From: Typhlomys cinereus
Taxonomy: Eukaryota > Chordata > Mammalia > Rodentia > Platacanthomyidae
DNA length: 64,000 bases
Assembly (NCBI GenBank): GCA_023101885.1
Contig: JALPQD010000637.1
Location: 247,508 to 311,507, forward strand
Direction of reading: 5' to 3'
Part shown: positions 35,190 to 45,592 of the stretch, one piece after another
How positions within the stretch are numbered: the stretch's first letter is position 1
Layout of the letters: the number at the start of each line of letters is the position of its first letter
Made by a program: the position numbers and the translations under genes
Notes under the pieces: generated by a model
Seen by the model: the letters and a program-made list of their open reading frames with translations, nothing else
The model's database searches: none
Told to the model about the DNA's origin: nothing

Positions 35190-35590
35190 CAACCAAACAT
35201 CTTAGGGAGGGACAAGGGATTTAACCTCTCTTACAATTCACGGGCACAGTTCTTAATCCAGCCTGGCAGTAGAGTCCACACCAATGCCAGGAGCCAAGGG
35301 GACGGCCCACACCATACCCACACACAGATCAGCTGAAGGAGGGGCAGTCCTCACTTGCCAGACCAGCATGTCTGGTCAAGTGTAGCGGAAATGTGCCAAT
35401 TTCATTAACCAGCTCTGCCATCTTATCACCTGCCCAAGGCCAGTCCCACAAAAGGTGGGCTGGACTATCTCCATCCATTAAGCAAACTCTTGCAAGGTTG
35501 CTCAAGCTTAACTCAACTATTAATTCTTTGCAAATGTGCCCAGAGCTCAAATCTTCAGTTGTCAAGTTGACACTTGTATCTAGCTCTGAA
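35190..35590 (+). mobile_element. 410-bp interspersed repeat
   Basis: AGTTCTTAATCCAGCCTGGC, GCCAGACCAGCATGTCTGG, AAGGTGGGCTGGACTATCTC, CTTAACTCAACTATTAATTC and GTCAAGTTGACACTTGTATC are shared with the copies at 58753 and 62536. Confidence 0.85.
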
Positions 35591-36299
35591 AGGAGCCGAC
35601 TATAGAAAGAAACAGCTTGTGCTTAGTTAGTTACTAGAAGAATCAGGACAGTCCTTCTCAATTCTCTACTACACTGAAGTATGGACTGACTGGTCATTAT
35701 ATATCCTGATCGCCTTTGTTTCTGCTGTCACTTTTAGTCCAGTTAAAGACATTCGTCTTTAAAATAGAACAATACTTTAGTGTGGCCTCAAACTGTGCTT
35801 AGAAAATGAGTATTCCTAGAAATATTAAGAAACCTGAAAAAAAGCAGTTAAATAGGTTCATAAAACCCTTGGTCAAAATGTTTTTGTAGGATTTTTATGC
35901 AACTTTTTGGTGGTTTTCAGAATGCCTAAATTGTCTCACAAACTTCTTTAAGAGGATGTCGTGATAGGTTAAGGTCTTTGTAGATTTGATTTCTAAGAAG
36001 CAGAACCTGAAATGGGCGATCCCATGTGAGTGGTTTGCTGAAGCCTTTCCGGCAAAGGAGGCGAGATGGGGCAGGTGGAGATGAGCGAAGCTGAGCTGAA
36101 CACGCTCTGTGCAGCGTGGCAGACACGCATCACGTGGCACCAGGCGCTGGAAATGTGGGCAGTGTGACTGAGGGGCTGAGCCTTTTGCCTCATTTAATTA
36201 GGACTTGAACTGTCTCCTGACCTTGTCCTCTTGCCTTCAGCATCAGGAAATACCTTCATTCCTGCTCCCGAAGGACGCTGCCTCCACACTTTACTATTT
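35591..36299. other. Intron sequence, no supported feature
   Basis: No repeat family recognised. 36050-36180 is moderately GC-rich. Confidence 0.5.
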
Positions 36300-36507
36300 G
36301 ATGAGAAAGAGAAAGAGAGAGAGAGAGCGAGAGAGAGACAGAGCGAGAGAGCGAGAGTGAGTGCAAGAGTAGACACATGCATTTTATGGCGAACATGTGG
36401 AGGTCAGAATACATTTTAGAAGTTGGTTCTCTCCCTTTACTATGTGGGCTCTGGAGAACAAACTCCGGTGGCCAGGTTTGGGTGCATGCGCTGTGCTATC
36501 TTGCTGA
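36300..36507 (-). mobile_element. B2-like SINE with (GA)n
   Basis: GA-rich tail at 36303-36360, then AACATGTGGAGGTCAGAATA, GGCTCTGGAGAACAAACTCC and CTGTGCTATCTTGCTGA in the order of an inverted B2-type element. Confidence 0.7.
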
Positions 36508-36669
36508 TTTTTTTTTCTTTGTTCAAATGAGTGAGGTTCAGGTTAATACGATTGCTCATCAAGTGTCACCTCAGGAGAACTGCGGAGCCTGGTGACTGCC
36601 CATTTGAGGGAGTGGCTTGGCCGTTGGGAATGTGGCCTGAGCTCCAGTCACTGTGAGACTGCGACGCGC

Positions 36670-36691
36670 GGCCACTCCCAGGCGAGTGGCC
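36670..36691. other. 8-bp perfect inverted repeat
   Basis: GGCCACTC (36670-36677), a 6-nt spacer, then GAGTGGCC (36684-36691). Confidence 0.8.
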
Positions 36692-36713
36692 AAGGGACAG
36701 AGAGGCTCTTCTT

Positions 36714-36725
36714 GCCATCTAGTGG
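36714..36725 (-). promoter_or_regulatory. CTCF core motif match
   Basis: GCCATCTAGTGG is a perfect match to the reverse complement of the CTCF core (GCCMYCTRSTGG), so the motif points along the - strand. Occupancy cannot be judged from sequence. Confidence 0.5.
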
Positions 36726-36790
36726 CCGATGTGCTCTGTTCTTTTGGGTGGTCCTGACAGCTGGCTTCTCCTATCACAGGGGCTGAGTGG

Positions 36791-37295
36791 CGGGTGCAGA
36801 CAGTGGCAGGTATCCAATGAAATTGAACTGTTGCTGTATCAGAAGTTTTCTCAGATGATGCTCTTGCTTGAATAACATTCAGACTTGAGTTTCTGGGTGT
36901 GTAGAAACAATGCTGATGTCCTTCGGCTAATTCCTTGATTTTTAAGCTAGACTAGAAACTGATACTTGCAATCAAGATCCTCTTTAAGTTCAGATACCAA
37001 GACTTGGTTTGTGCCACAGAGACACACTCACCCTAACCCGTGATGAAGCTGAGATGGAAAATTAACATTTTAATGTGTCATAAAAACAATTAAGTAGATC
37101 AGAATATAAAGATGTGAGTAGAGTGTTCTGTTACTGCTGTTGTCCATGTGGGAAGCAATAGCAGCTGAGTGAGTGGGAAACAGCGAAAGCAACCAGACGA
37201 ATGAAATGTTTTAATGGAATAAAGTGAAAAAATATCAGAACCACTTATCATTTCCGTAAAGCTAATCTTGTCAATGGATTTAGAGCATCCATAGC

Positions 37296-37303
<8 letters not shown>
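36791..37303. other. Intron sequence, no supported feature
   Basis: No recognisable repeat or exon. Confidence 0.5.

Positions 37304-37346
<43 letters not shown>
37304..37346. repeat. (AC)n microsatellite
   Basis: 21 uninterrupted AC units. Confidence 0.92.
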
Positions 37347-38155
37347 CTCTAATTTTGAAATATTTGGGTGGATGCTCTTGGAAGTTACCAGTTTTTATGA
37401 TTTTATCATTTTCATGATTGACACCATCCTTTTTTTCCCTTTTTTTTTTTAAAGATATGTCAACACTTTAAATCAACTTATCAACTTACAGTCAAGGCTT
37501 TTGAGTATGGCCTGGGATCTGGTCTTTTTCTTAAGATGATAGGCATTTGATCTTTGAAATTTAGTTCATTATCATCACATTCTAATAGATAAAAAGAAAT
37601 TCTTTGTTCCTTCATATATAAATCTCTTTTAAGGCATTTTGTATGCCACAACTACAGAGTTTAATTTCTACAGAACCATCTTCTTCCAAATTTTCAAATG
37701 CCCTTTCCCAGATCTAGCTAGCAATACAAAGTCAGTCTCCTGCCATTTAAGCTCCTGTTATTTCTCTCATTCTAACATGAGACATTTGGGACTAGAGCCA
37801 CTCTAGTTAGTGATCATATTTTAAAAAGATAATAAAGCACTTAGAGTTAGCAGGTTGCCCATCATGTTCCTATAGAATCAGGGTTTATTAGGTCATCTCT
37901 GGCAATATGGAACATAGGGGTAGCTTCAAAATGACATACCAATTACTGCAAATGTGCCAGTGATTGATTAAAATTTATCACACATCATAATGTAATTTAT
38001 AAGTGTATATAATTAACTTCCTTTCAAGGGATTATATATATTCCTTTATATACAAATGAAAAGTTGAAATAGTAATTCTTCACAACTTTTTACATTTGAC
38101 ACATGCTGAATATCTCTCTAATGAATACATATGATGCTGTTTTACTTTTTTATTT
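37347..38155. other. AT-rich intron sequence, no supported feature
   Basis: No recognisable family. Confidence 0.5.
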
Positions 38156-38159
38156 TTTT

Positions 38160-38935
38160 CTCCCACATTTTTTTTCCTAATCATACAAGCTCAAAAGGTA
38201 CCCCCATCTTCTCCCTCCCTCTTCCCCTCCCCAGTCCCTTCTTCTACTTTCTTCCCCTTTCCCCTTCCTTTCCCCCCTTCCCCCTTCCTTTCCCCTTTCC
38301 CCTTTCCTTTCCCCCCTTCCCTTCCTCCTCCTCTCCCATTGCCTCTCCCTTCCTCCCTCCCATCCCCTGAAGCATCCTTTTATGTGAATGCTAAACTTTC
38401 CTCTGACTGAGTCCTCCACCCTAGTGAGGGTTCAGGACTCAATGGTATAGTCTAGAGCCCCTTCTTGGGCTCCCCATTAGTATGGGAACTCTATTATGAC
38501 TATTAATCCCTTGCCTCTAAGGATCCTACTGCCTGGAGTCTTCTCCCCTGTGATCCATGCTAGACTTTGGGGGGTCATAGACATGTCAACCATTGTGCAG
38601 GTCAGGAAAAGTCCAATTCTGGCTGCTGAAGCCCTAACTTGTGTGGAGTATCTTGCATATCAATGGTCCTCCCCACCTTTAGGCTCTTACAATCTTGCTG
38701 CTCCCCTCTTCCGCCAGGTTCCCTGAACTATAGGATGGGGAGAGATTTGGCTGCTCTGGTTCCAGGTGATTAATGTAGGGTCTTTGGTGTCTGAATTATG
38801 GTGTGTTGTTGTTTTCAGTTTTTCTTTTCTTGCACCACTCTTGGCTGCATCCTGATTGGTATTGAAGGTCACCTCCCGAGGAGCAGGGAGTCAGCCCTGG
38901 TCCAGATCCGGGTCTGGGGCAGAAAGGCAGAGCTC
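38160..38935 (-). mobile_element. L1 3' UTR, type B
   Basis: Starts CCCACATTTTTTTTCCTAATC, then a long C/T tract (38205-38365, the G-rich tract on the sense strand), GCATCCTTTTATGTGAATGC, CTTACAATCTTGCTGC and AGGATGGGGAGAGATTTGGC. Homologous to type A but with a different terminus. 40332-40530 is a forward copy of its last 200 bp. Confidence 0.78.
38496..38726 (+). other. Open frame antisense to L1 3' UTR (type B copy)
   Basis: A 76-codon frame starting MTINPLPLRILL, the diverged counterpart of the frame in type A copies, with in-frame length differences and no stop. Confidence 0.4.
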
Positions 38936-39459
38936 TCTTTTTTATTTTAAGGATATATGCTAGACTATGTATCAAAGTAATTTAACTTTTATATGGCTAG
39001 AAATATAAAATGATAATAAAAATTTAAAAATAAATTGTATGTATGAAATTGTCAAATAGAATAAAAATATCATTTACAGAATCACATAGCAGAACATTAA
39101 GAAATAGGAATCATAATGTATGTGACACTAAAAGAATAGAAATGAATAAAAAACCTAAAAAAAGGAAATATAAATAAATCTGAAGATTAACCTTAGACCC
39201 TGCTGCTCCCGATGGCTGGGAGCTAGGTGCGCTGCATGGTTGAAGGTCATTGTGGGGAGAAAGGAGCTGCTGAAGTTCCTTACAACTAACATGATCGATG
39301 TCTTGAAAAAGAAATCTCACATCTGACCACTTCACATTAAGATCATCTTCAAGCTGAAAATGTGTTTGAGTGACAAAACCAAATGGATATCATATTCTCA
39401 AATCAGTGAGTTTTAGGTCGTAGAACAGGAGAAGCTTCTGGAGTGAAGGCAATGGGCTT
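38936..39459. other. Intron sequence with a MIR-like stretch
   Basis: 38966-39045 (GACTATGTATC...TAATTTAACTTTTATATGG) resembles 59790-59880 and the 3' half of MIR. Confidence 0.4.
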
Positions 39460-41880
39460 AAAAGGGGGCAAGAGTAGAATTAACATAGTCAAAATGACCA
39501 TTCTACCTGAAGCAATACACTGATTCAATGCAATACGAAGCAAAATTCCAACCCAATTCTGAATAGAAATTGGTAAAACAACCTCAGATTTCATATGGAA
39601 ACATAAAAGACCAGGATAGCAGTATCAATCCTCAGCAATAAACACTCTGCAGGAGGGATCACCATATCAGACCTTAGATATTATAAAGTCATAGTAATAA
39701 AAATATCATGGTACTGGCTCCAAAAAAGAGATATAGACCATTGAATTAGAAGTGAAGAGCCAAACATAAACACAATCACCTATAGGCAACTGATCTTTGA
39801 CATAGGTGCCCCACCAAAAAGCCATTGGAAAAAAGACAGCATCCTCAATAAATGGTGCTGGCAAAATTGGATATTTACATGCAGAAGAATGAAGCATTCT
39901 TCCTTATTTGTCTTCCTGCATGAAAATAAACTCTAAATGGATCAAAAGCTTCAATGTTAGACCAGAGACTATAAAACTCCCAAAGAAAAAATAGGGAGTA
40001 CCCTTGAATTTATTGTCTTTGGCCAACATTTCAATAGGACCACAAGACACAGAGAATAAGTCCAATACTAAACAAGTGGAGTATATGAAATTAAAAGTTT
40101 TTACAAAAGAGACTACTGACTGAGCAAAAAGACACCCTACAGAATGGGAGAGCATCTTCACTAACCACACATGCAATAGAGGACCCATATCCAGAGTACA
40201 CAAAGAATTTGAAAGTTTAAGTACCAAAGAGGTAAACAACCTCATTTAAAAATGGGCTATAGAACTGAAAAAAAATTTCTCACAAGACGAAATTCAAATG
40301 TCTAACACATATCTTTGCTCTACCTTCTTTGGCATTCACATAAAAGGATGCTCCAGGGGATGGGAAGGAGGAAGGGGGAGTCACCAGGAGAAGGGGAGGA
40401 GGGAGAGGGCGAAAAGAAGAGGGGAGAGGAGAGTGCAATGGGGGATGACTGGGGAGGGGGAGGAAGAGGATGGGGGTACCTGTTGAGCTTGTATGATTAG
40501 GAAAAAAATAAAATGTGGGAGAAAAAATAAAAAAATCAGTAAATAAAAACAAGTTCTACTTCCCTAGACATTACAGAAATGCAAATTAAAACCATCCTGA
40601 GATATCATCTCACTCCAGTCAGAAGAGCTAGGATCCAAAGCACAAACAACAGCAAATGCTGGCATGGATGTGGGGAGAAGGGGGAACTGTCATACATTGA
40701 TGGTGGGATTGTAAACTTATGCAACTCCTTTGGAGATCAGTTTGGAGGTTCCTAAAAAGATTAAAAATTGAAATTCCATAGGACCCAGCTATACCCCTCC
40801 TCAGTATATTCCCAAAGGGCACTGCATCCTGTAATAGAGTCACGTGTACAACCATGTCCACAGCGGCTTTATTTTTCACAGCAGTTTATTTTTCACAGCA
40901 GTTTACTTTTCACAATAGCAAAAAAAAAAAAATGGAACCAACTTTAGGTGTGCAAAAGTTGATGAATAGTTAATAAAAATGTGGTACACATATACAATGG
41001 AATACTATTCAGGTGTCATGAAAGATGAACTAATGAAACTTGCCAGTAAGTAGACAGAACTGGAAGAAATCATACTGAGTGAAATACCTCTGACAAAAAA
41101 GACAAATGTTGTATGTTCTCCTTTGCAAGTGGATCCTAACATTAAACATTCAGTTTGATGTAATCAAACAGAAACTCTTATAGTAGAAGCAAGCAAGCAA
41201 ACAAAGGAACAAATGAGGAAAGAAACATAGAAAATTCTCAACGCTCAAAGAAGACACAAGCTGCTGCTATGGAATTGCACAGCAACAATCCACCAGAGTA
41301 CAGAGAACTGGTGATCCTAAAATGCTTAGCCAGAATCAGGCCAACCAAACCTCTCTTCATCCTAAAGCTCAGGGAATCTGGCAGAAGAGGGGTTGTAAGA
41401 TTGTAAGAGTCTAAAGGTGGGAAATCCACAGCCAGCCAGGACGTTCCACTCAAGACAGGGCTGCTGTATCCAGGAACTCACTGCAATGAGGCTTGTCCTT
41501 ACCAGAACTGCACCATGACTGACATATCAACATTCCCCCAGAGACTAGTGAGGATCTCAGGAGGAATAATTACATGCAGGTAGAACCTTAGAGGCTAGTG
41601 CTAGACAGATGAAGTACTCCTATCAGAAGACAGTACTCCTATCAGTGGGTCTACCCAATAAAGGGCCACTTACTCTGCCACAGAGACTTGAGCCCATACC
41701 AATACAGACAACCCGACGGGAATCCAGGGTTCACACAAGCAGACAGGCAGGAGACTGGATGGGAGAGGGAAGGATTGATGAAGGGAGGGAAGAGTGGGAG
41801 AGAAAAGGGAGAGAGAGGGAAGGGGAGCAGAGACAACCACTCATTATGTTTGTAATAAAGAAGACTAAATATTAATTTAA
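39460..41880 (+). mobile_element. Older L1: ORF2 C-terminal half plus 3' UTR, broken
   Basis: Sense-strand ORF2 landmarks run in order: AAAATGACCATTCTACCTGA, ATACACTGATTCAATGCAAT, TCATGGTACTGGCTCC, AATGGTGCTGGCAAAATTGG, TATCATCTCACTCCAGTCAG, TGGTGGGATTGTAAACTTAT, GGAATACTATTCAGG. A 3' UTR from about 41160 ends in a GGGAGAG tract and A-rich tail near 41880. Many stops and frameshifts; not a functional ORF2. A type B L1 end (40332-40530) is inserted in it. Confidence 0.88.
40332..40530 (+). mobile_element. L1 type B 3' end inserted into an older L1
   Basis: GCATTCACATAAAAGGATGC, a purine tract (40365-40470) and GCTTGTATGATTAGGAAAA plus A-rich tail match the reverse complement of 38160-38390. 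It separates ORF2 sequence that is contiguous in other L1s. Confidence 0.8.
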
Positions 41881-41892
41881 AAAAAGGTCCAA

Positions 41893-42125
41893 GAGGTCTA
41901 GAGAGATGACTCAGGGGTTAAGGACTCTGCCTCACAAAAAGAAACACCTGAGTTCAGATCCTAGAAATCTGAGTTCAGATCCCTGATTCCAGATCCCATA
42001 TAAAATCTGTACTCCTGGTTCTAGAAAGTGGAGCCTGGGAAATCCCAGAACAAAGCAAGAAAGAGGTAGAACAATACAGAATGATTCCCTTGGGGCGTCA
42101 TAGGCACACACAGTACCCTTTGATA

Positions 42126-42182
<57 letters not shown>
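41893..42182 (+). mobile_element. tRNA-derived SINE, forward copy with (AC)n tail
   Basis: GGTCTAGAGAGATGACTCAGG head, GGGTTAAGGACTCTGCCTC (A box), GAGTTCAGATCC twice (a duplicated B-box segment at 41952 and 41972), and (AC)n at 42130-42181. Confidence 0.82.
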
Positions 42183-42185
<3 letters not shown>

Positions 42186-42249
42186 CACAAATTAAAAAAA
42201 TGGTGCCAAGAAAGAAAATTTTGATAAACACTTTAAAGATAGTATCTAG

Positions 42250-42612
42250 GAGCTCACTGCGGTGAGACTTGTCCTTCCCAGAACTGCATAGTAACTGACA
42301 TGCCCCCGTGCCCCCGTACCCCAGTATACTACCAAGGAACTCAAGAGAGAGAACAGCGGAAACCGTCACCTCTGATGCTGGATGAGTGAAGGGAAATACA
42401 GATGTCAGTGGGGTGGCCTGAAGAGAGGTAACTTGATATGCCATAGAGGCCTGACTCCCTACAAGAGTAGATGGGCTGGGGTGAACCCTGGGGTCCATAG
42501 AAACATGCAGGTGGGAGAGTGGAAGGGAGTGGGAAGGATTGATGGAGGGAAGAGAGGGAGCGTTGGGGGGCAATGTAGGGAGGCAGGGATGAAAGCACAA
42601 TGTGCTTGTAAA
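42250..42612 (+). mobile_element. L1 3' end, type C
   Basis: GAGGCCTGACTCCCTACAAG, CCTGGGGTCCATAGAAACAT, GGGAGTGGGAAGGATTGATG and CAATGTGCTTGTAAAA match 1219-1470 and, in part, the 3' UTR at 41480-41860. Confidence 0.75.
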
Positions 42613-42615
42613 AGT

Positions 42616-43012
42616 AGTTGTGACCAAGCACCTTAGGGGAGCACAAGAGGGTTTTACTCTTGCTTAAGATTCTCAGTTCCAGTTCATAGTCGAGTTAGAC
42701 AGGAGAATTCAACACTGGGACCTGAAGGAAATGGCCATACCATATCCACAGGGATTACCAAGAGTGGGGCAAACCTCACTTGCCAGAATGACTGCATGCC
42801 AACATGCTGAAGTATGCCAAACTACTGAACCATTTAACTGTGATATTTAGAAAACTCTTAGGATGATGGAATTAGTAGGTATATAGATATCGAGATCAAA
42901 AAATGGTACCTTCTTCTAATCCACCTGCCTAGGGAATGGTTTCTACCCACTGTGGGCTGGGTCTTCCCACATGAATCAGACAGTCCCCTGAGTCTTGCTC
43001 AGGGCTTTCTTT
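42616..43012 (+). mobile_element. 410-bp interspersed repeat, left part, split by L1
   Basis: GTGACCAAGCACCTTAGGGG, CAGTTCCAGTTCATAGTCG, CCTAGGGAATGG and CACTGTGGGCTGGGTC belong to the 410-bp family. The match breaks at AGGGCTTTCTTT and resumes at 44676 beyond an L1 insertion. Confidence 0.82.
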
Positions 43013-43394
43013 CTTTCTTTCTTTTTTTTTTTTCGGAGACTTGTCTTCCTTGGTTTTGTTTCTCATGGACCTGCACTTTGACTTGTGCATTGTTGTTTAG
43101 TCTGTTATGACCTTTAAGTTTCTGTGTGGTTTTATTTATTTTTTTTATTAAAAATGTAATTATACATTTAAAAATTTTTTTACCAGTTCCCTCCCTCCGC
43201 CCTCCTCCCCCTGAACCCCCTCCTCCTCCTCCTCTCCTTCCCCATCCCCCAGTGCCTCCCCCCCAATTCCCAGAGAATCCTTTATTGTGTACGCCTGACT
43301 CTCCACTGGGTCCTCCTCTCCGATGACATATAAGGACCCAGTGGCATTTCCATAAGCCCTTTCTCTTGTTCCCCTTAAGCATAGGAGCACTACT

Positions 43395-43631
43395 ATGGCT
43401 GTCAATCCCTTGCCTCCAGGGATCTTGGTGCCCTTAACAGATGCTAGACTTTGTGAGGGCAACAGTGCGCTGGACATTGCGCAGGGCATGCAAAGTCCCA
43501 TTATGATTGCTTTGGCCCCAACTATTGTTGAGAATCTTGCAAATTGTTGTTCCTCCCATCCTTTTGCTCTTACAATCTTACCGCCCCCTCTTCCGCAAAT
43601 GTCCCTGAGCTCCAGGATGGGGAGAGATTAG
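43395..43631 (+). other. Open frame antisense to L1 3' UTR (copy 5)
   Basis: A 78-codon frame nearly identical to 46-291. On the L1 sense strand, 43501-43160 is also open, so both strands are stop-poor here. Confidence 0.4.
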
Positions 43632-44217
43632 GCTGGCCTAGTTCTATGTGATTGATATAGAGTCTCTGAAGTTCTGGATTGTGGTTTGTTGATTTTCTTT
43701 TGCAGTTTTGCTGCTCCTGCAATGCCCTTCACTCCATCCTGCTGGGCACTGTATGTCACCCCCTGGTCAGATACAAAAAGCTGTTAAACTGGAGTCTTGT
43801 TATAATAGCACATTCAAGGGTAGATGTAATAAAAGTAGGAAACCTCAGTGAGGGAGGGGTCCATCACCCATTTGCAAAATGATTACTTTTTATCTGCTAG
43901 ACTATATGCCCTCCCCTTCTGGTGAGATCAGGAAAGAATGTCTGTGAACTTAACCAGGTTTCTCATTACTTACTTGCAGACCTTAATGGAGGCCTATTTT
44001 CTCTGCTGTAACATGGTCCCCTCTCTCCTTGTTTCTGGTGTGGCCCTCCTACCCCATCTCTCTTGTTCATAATCCTTGCAATTACTGTGTTACATAGGTT
44101 TACTTTTGAGTGTCTCAATGTGGGCTGGGTGAGTTTGGTACTAGGAGCCACCTATTAGGGAGTACATACGGCGCTTAATTTTCTGGGTTTGGGATACTTC
44201 ACTTAATATAATTCTTT

Positions 44218-44658
44218 CTAATGACATCCATTTCCCAGCAAATTCCAGTAATTCATCATTTTGATGGCTGAGTAGTACTCCATTGTATAGATGTACCACA
44301 GTTTCCTTATCCACTCATCAACTGTTGGACATTTAGGTTGATTCCATGACTTTGCTATTGTAAACAGTGCTGCTATGAACATGGTCGAGCTTGTGCTATC
44401 GAGGCGAACCTCTGCTGTATGGGGGGTTATTCCCAAAAGTGGGATAGCAGGGTCATATGGCATTTCAATCTTTAATTTCTTTAAGAATCTCCAGACGGCT
44501 CGCCAGAGTGGCTGTATGAGCCTGCATTCCCACCAGCAATGTAGGAGAGTTCCCCTCTCTCCACATCCTCTCCAGCATTTGTCGTTGTTTGTATTGTGGA
44601 TTTTTGCCATCCTGACCGGGGTGAGATGATATCTCAGGGAGGTTTTGATTTGCATTTC
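44218..44658 (-). pseudogene. L1 ORF2 C-terminal fragment
   Basis: About 145 codons without a stop, carrying the L1 ORF2 C-terminal signature: a cysteine cluster with [16 protein letters not shown], then [15 protein letters not shown] and [11 protein letters not shown]1 ORF2 provides the endonuclease and reverse transcriptase for target-primed retrotransposition; only the tail downstream of the RT domain remains. The intact frame indicates a young copy. The 5' truncation at 44659 makes it inactive. Confidence 0.9.
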
Positions 44659-44675
44659 CGCTCAGGGCTTTCTTT

Positions 44676-44745
44676 AACCATCAACTCTTTACAAACATGC
44701 CCGGAGCTCAGCCTTTAACTGGAGAGTTGACACCTATATCTCTAA
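44676..44745 (+). mobile_element. 410-bp interspersed repeat, right part
   Basis: AACCATCAACTCTTTACAAA, GCCCGGAGCTCAGCC and GAGTTGACACCTATATC are the right end of the family, continuing the copy that stops at 43012. Confidence 0.82.
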
Positions 44746-44756
44746 TGAGCACAGAG

Positions 44757-44862
44757 TCTTATGCAGTCCAGACTAGTCTTGAACTTACTGTGTAGCTGAG
44801 GCTGACCTTGAACTTCTGCCTCCACCTCCCCAGTGCTGGGATTACAAGTGAGAGATACTGTA
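44757..44862 (-). mobile_element. B1 SINE
   Basis: CTTGAACTTACTGTGTAGCT, GACCTTGAACTTCTGCC and CCAGTGCTGGGATTACAAG are inverted B1 landmarks. Confidence 0.85.
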
Positions 44863-45164
44863 CATGAGTGAAGTCGCTTTATGTGAATATTACAGTCATT
44901 TTCTAAATTAAGTAGGTTCCTATGTAACACCTAAAATATCTGGGGGAGAAAACTATGAAGACATTATAAAGTTAGCAATGGAGTTGAATTTGCATGGATC
45001 TATAATGAATTGCTAGACTCTATTCTTCAAGGCGTGCACTCATCCTCCTCTCTCTATGCTAGCACACTGTCAGAGGTGATATTTACATTGCACTTTGTAA
45101 GACTAGTGACTCTCGATGAGATTTGTTAATATATTTTCCTTACCAAAGCTTCAAATCTATAGTA

Positions 45165-45365
45165 GTGTTGCAACTGCTCTTACTGCTGTGAGACAATATT
45201 CGTACACAAGCAACTTAGAGGAGAAAGAGAGATTTATTTGCATATGGTTCCAGAGGGGATATAGGCTATTATGGTGGGAATCACACAGCAGAAAACATGT
45301 CTGAGGCAGAAGCGGGAGACTGGTTCAGGTCACTACAGTCACCAGGAGGGAGGGAGAGAGGGAGG

Positions 45366-45401
<36 letters not shown>

Positions 45402-45592
45402 GAGAGAGAGAGAGAAAAGCAAGCAAGGGTTGGGCCAGGCTACCAAACCTCAAGCCCAGCCCCTGTGACATGCTTTCCTTTAGCAAGATTCCACTTCCTA
45501 TAGTTGCCACAACTTTCCCAATATTAACACCAACTAAGGATTCCAACACATGAGCCCGTGGGGGTGGGAGACTTCCTATTCAAGCCACAACA
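45165..45592 (-). mobile_element. Rodent medium-reiterated repeat with internal (GA)n
   Basis: Read on -, it runs from TTGTGGCTTGAATAGGAAG through GGTGTTAATATTGGG to a CCATATGCAAATAAATCTC end, the layout of a rodent repeat ending in AATAAA. A GGGA/GA tract fills 45347-45416. I cannot give the family name. Confidence 0.55.

Larger units (their letters stand above)
36585..36790. other. Small GC-rich, CpG-containing intronic patch
   Basis: GC-rich in an AT-rich intron, with GACGCGCGG at 36662-36670, an 8-bp stem inverted repeat and a CTCF core match. Not recognised as any repeat in the window. Regulatory function is only an inference. Confidence 0.45.
42997..44675 (-). mobile_element. L1 type A insertion: ORF2 C-terminus and 3' UTR, perfect 16-bp target duplication
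   Basis: The insert is 43013-44659, flanked by exact GCTCAGGGCTTTCTTT at 42997-43012 and 44660-44675. On the - strand it reads: ORF2 C-terminus (44659-44218), a 1 kb 3' UTR with a G-rich tract (43190-43260), an A-rich stretch at 43131-43149, about 97 bp of extra sequence (43034-43130), and a terminal poly(A) at 43020-43033. It lies inside a 410-bp repeat whose halves rejoin when the L1 and one duplicate are removed. Confidence 0.92.

Noticed and set aside
36194..36419. Short overlapping frames around a (GA)n run
   Set aside because: Explained by a B2-like SINE with a GA tail.
41932..42627. 231-codon open frame on -
   Set aside because: It spans a SINE with its CA tail and an L1 type C 3' end. 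The translation includes a long CVCV run from the microsatellite, so it is a chance frame across repeats.
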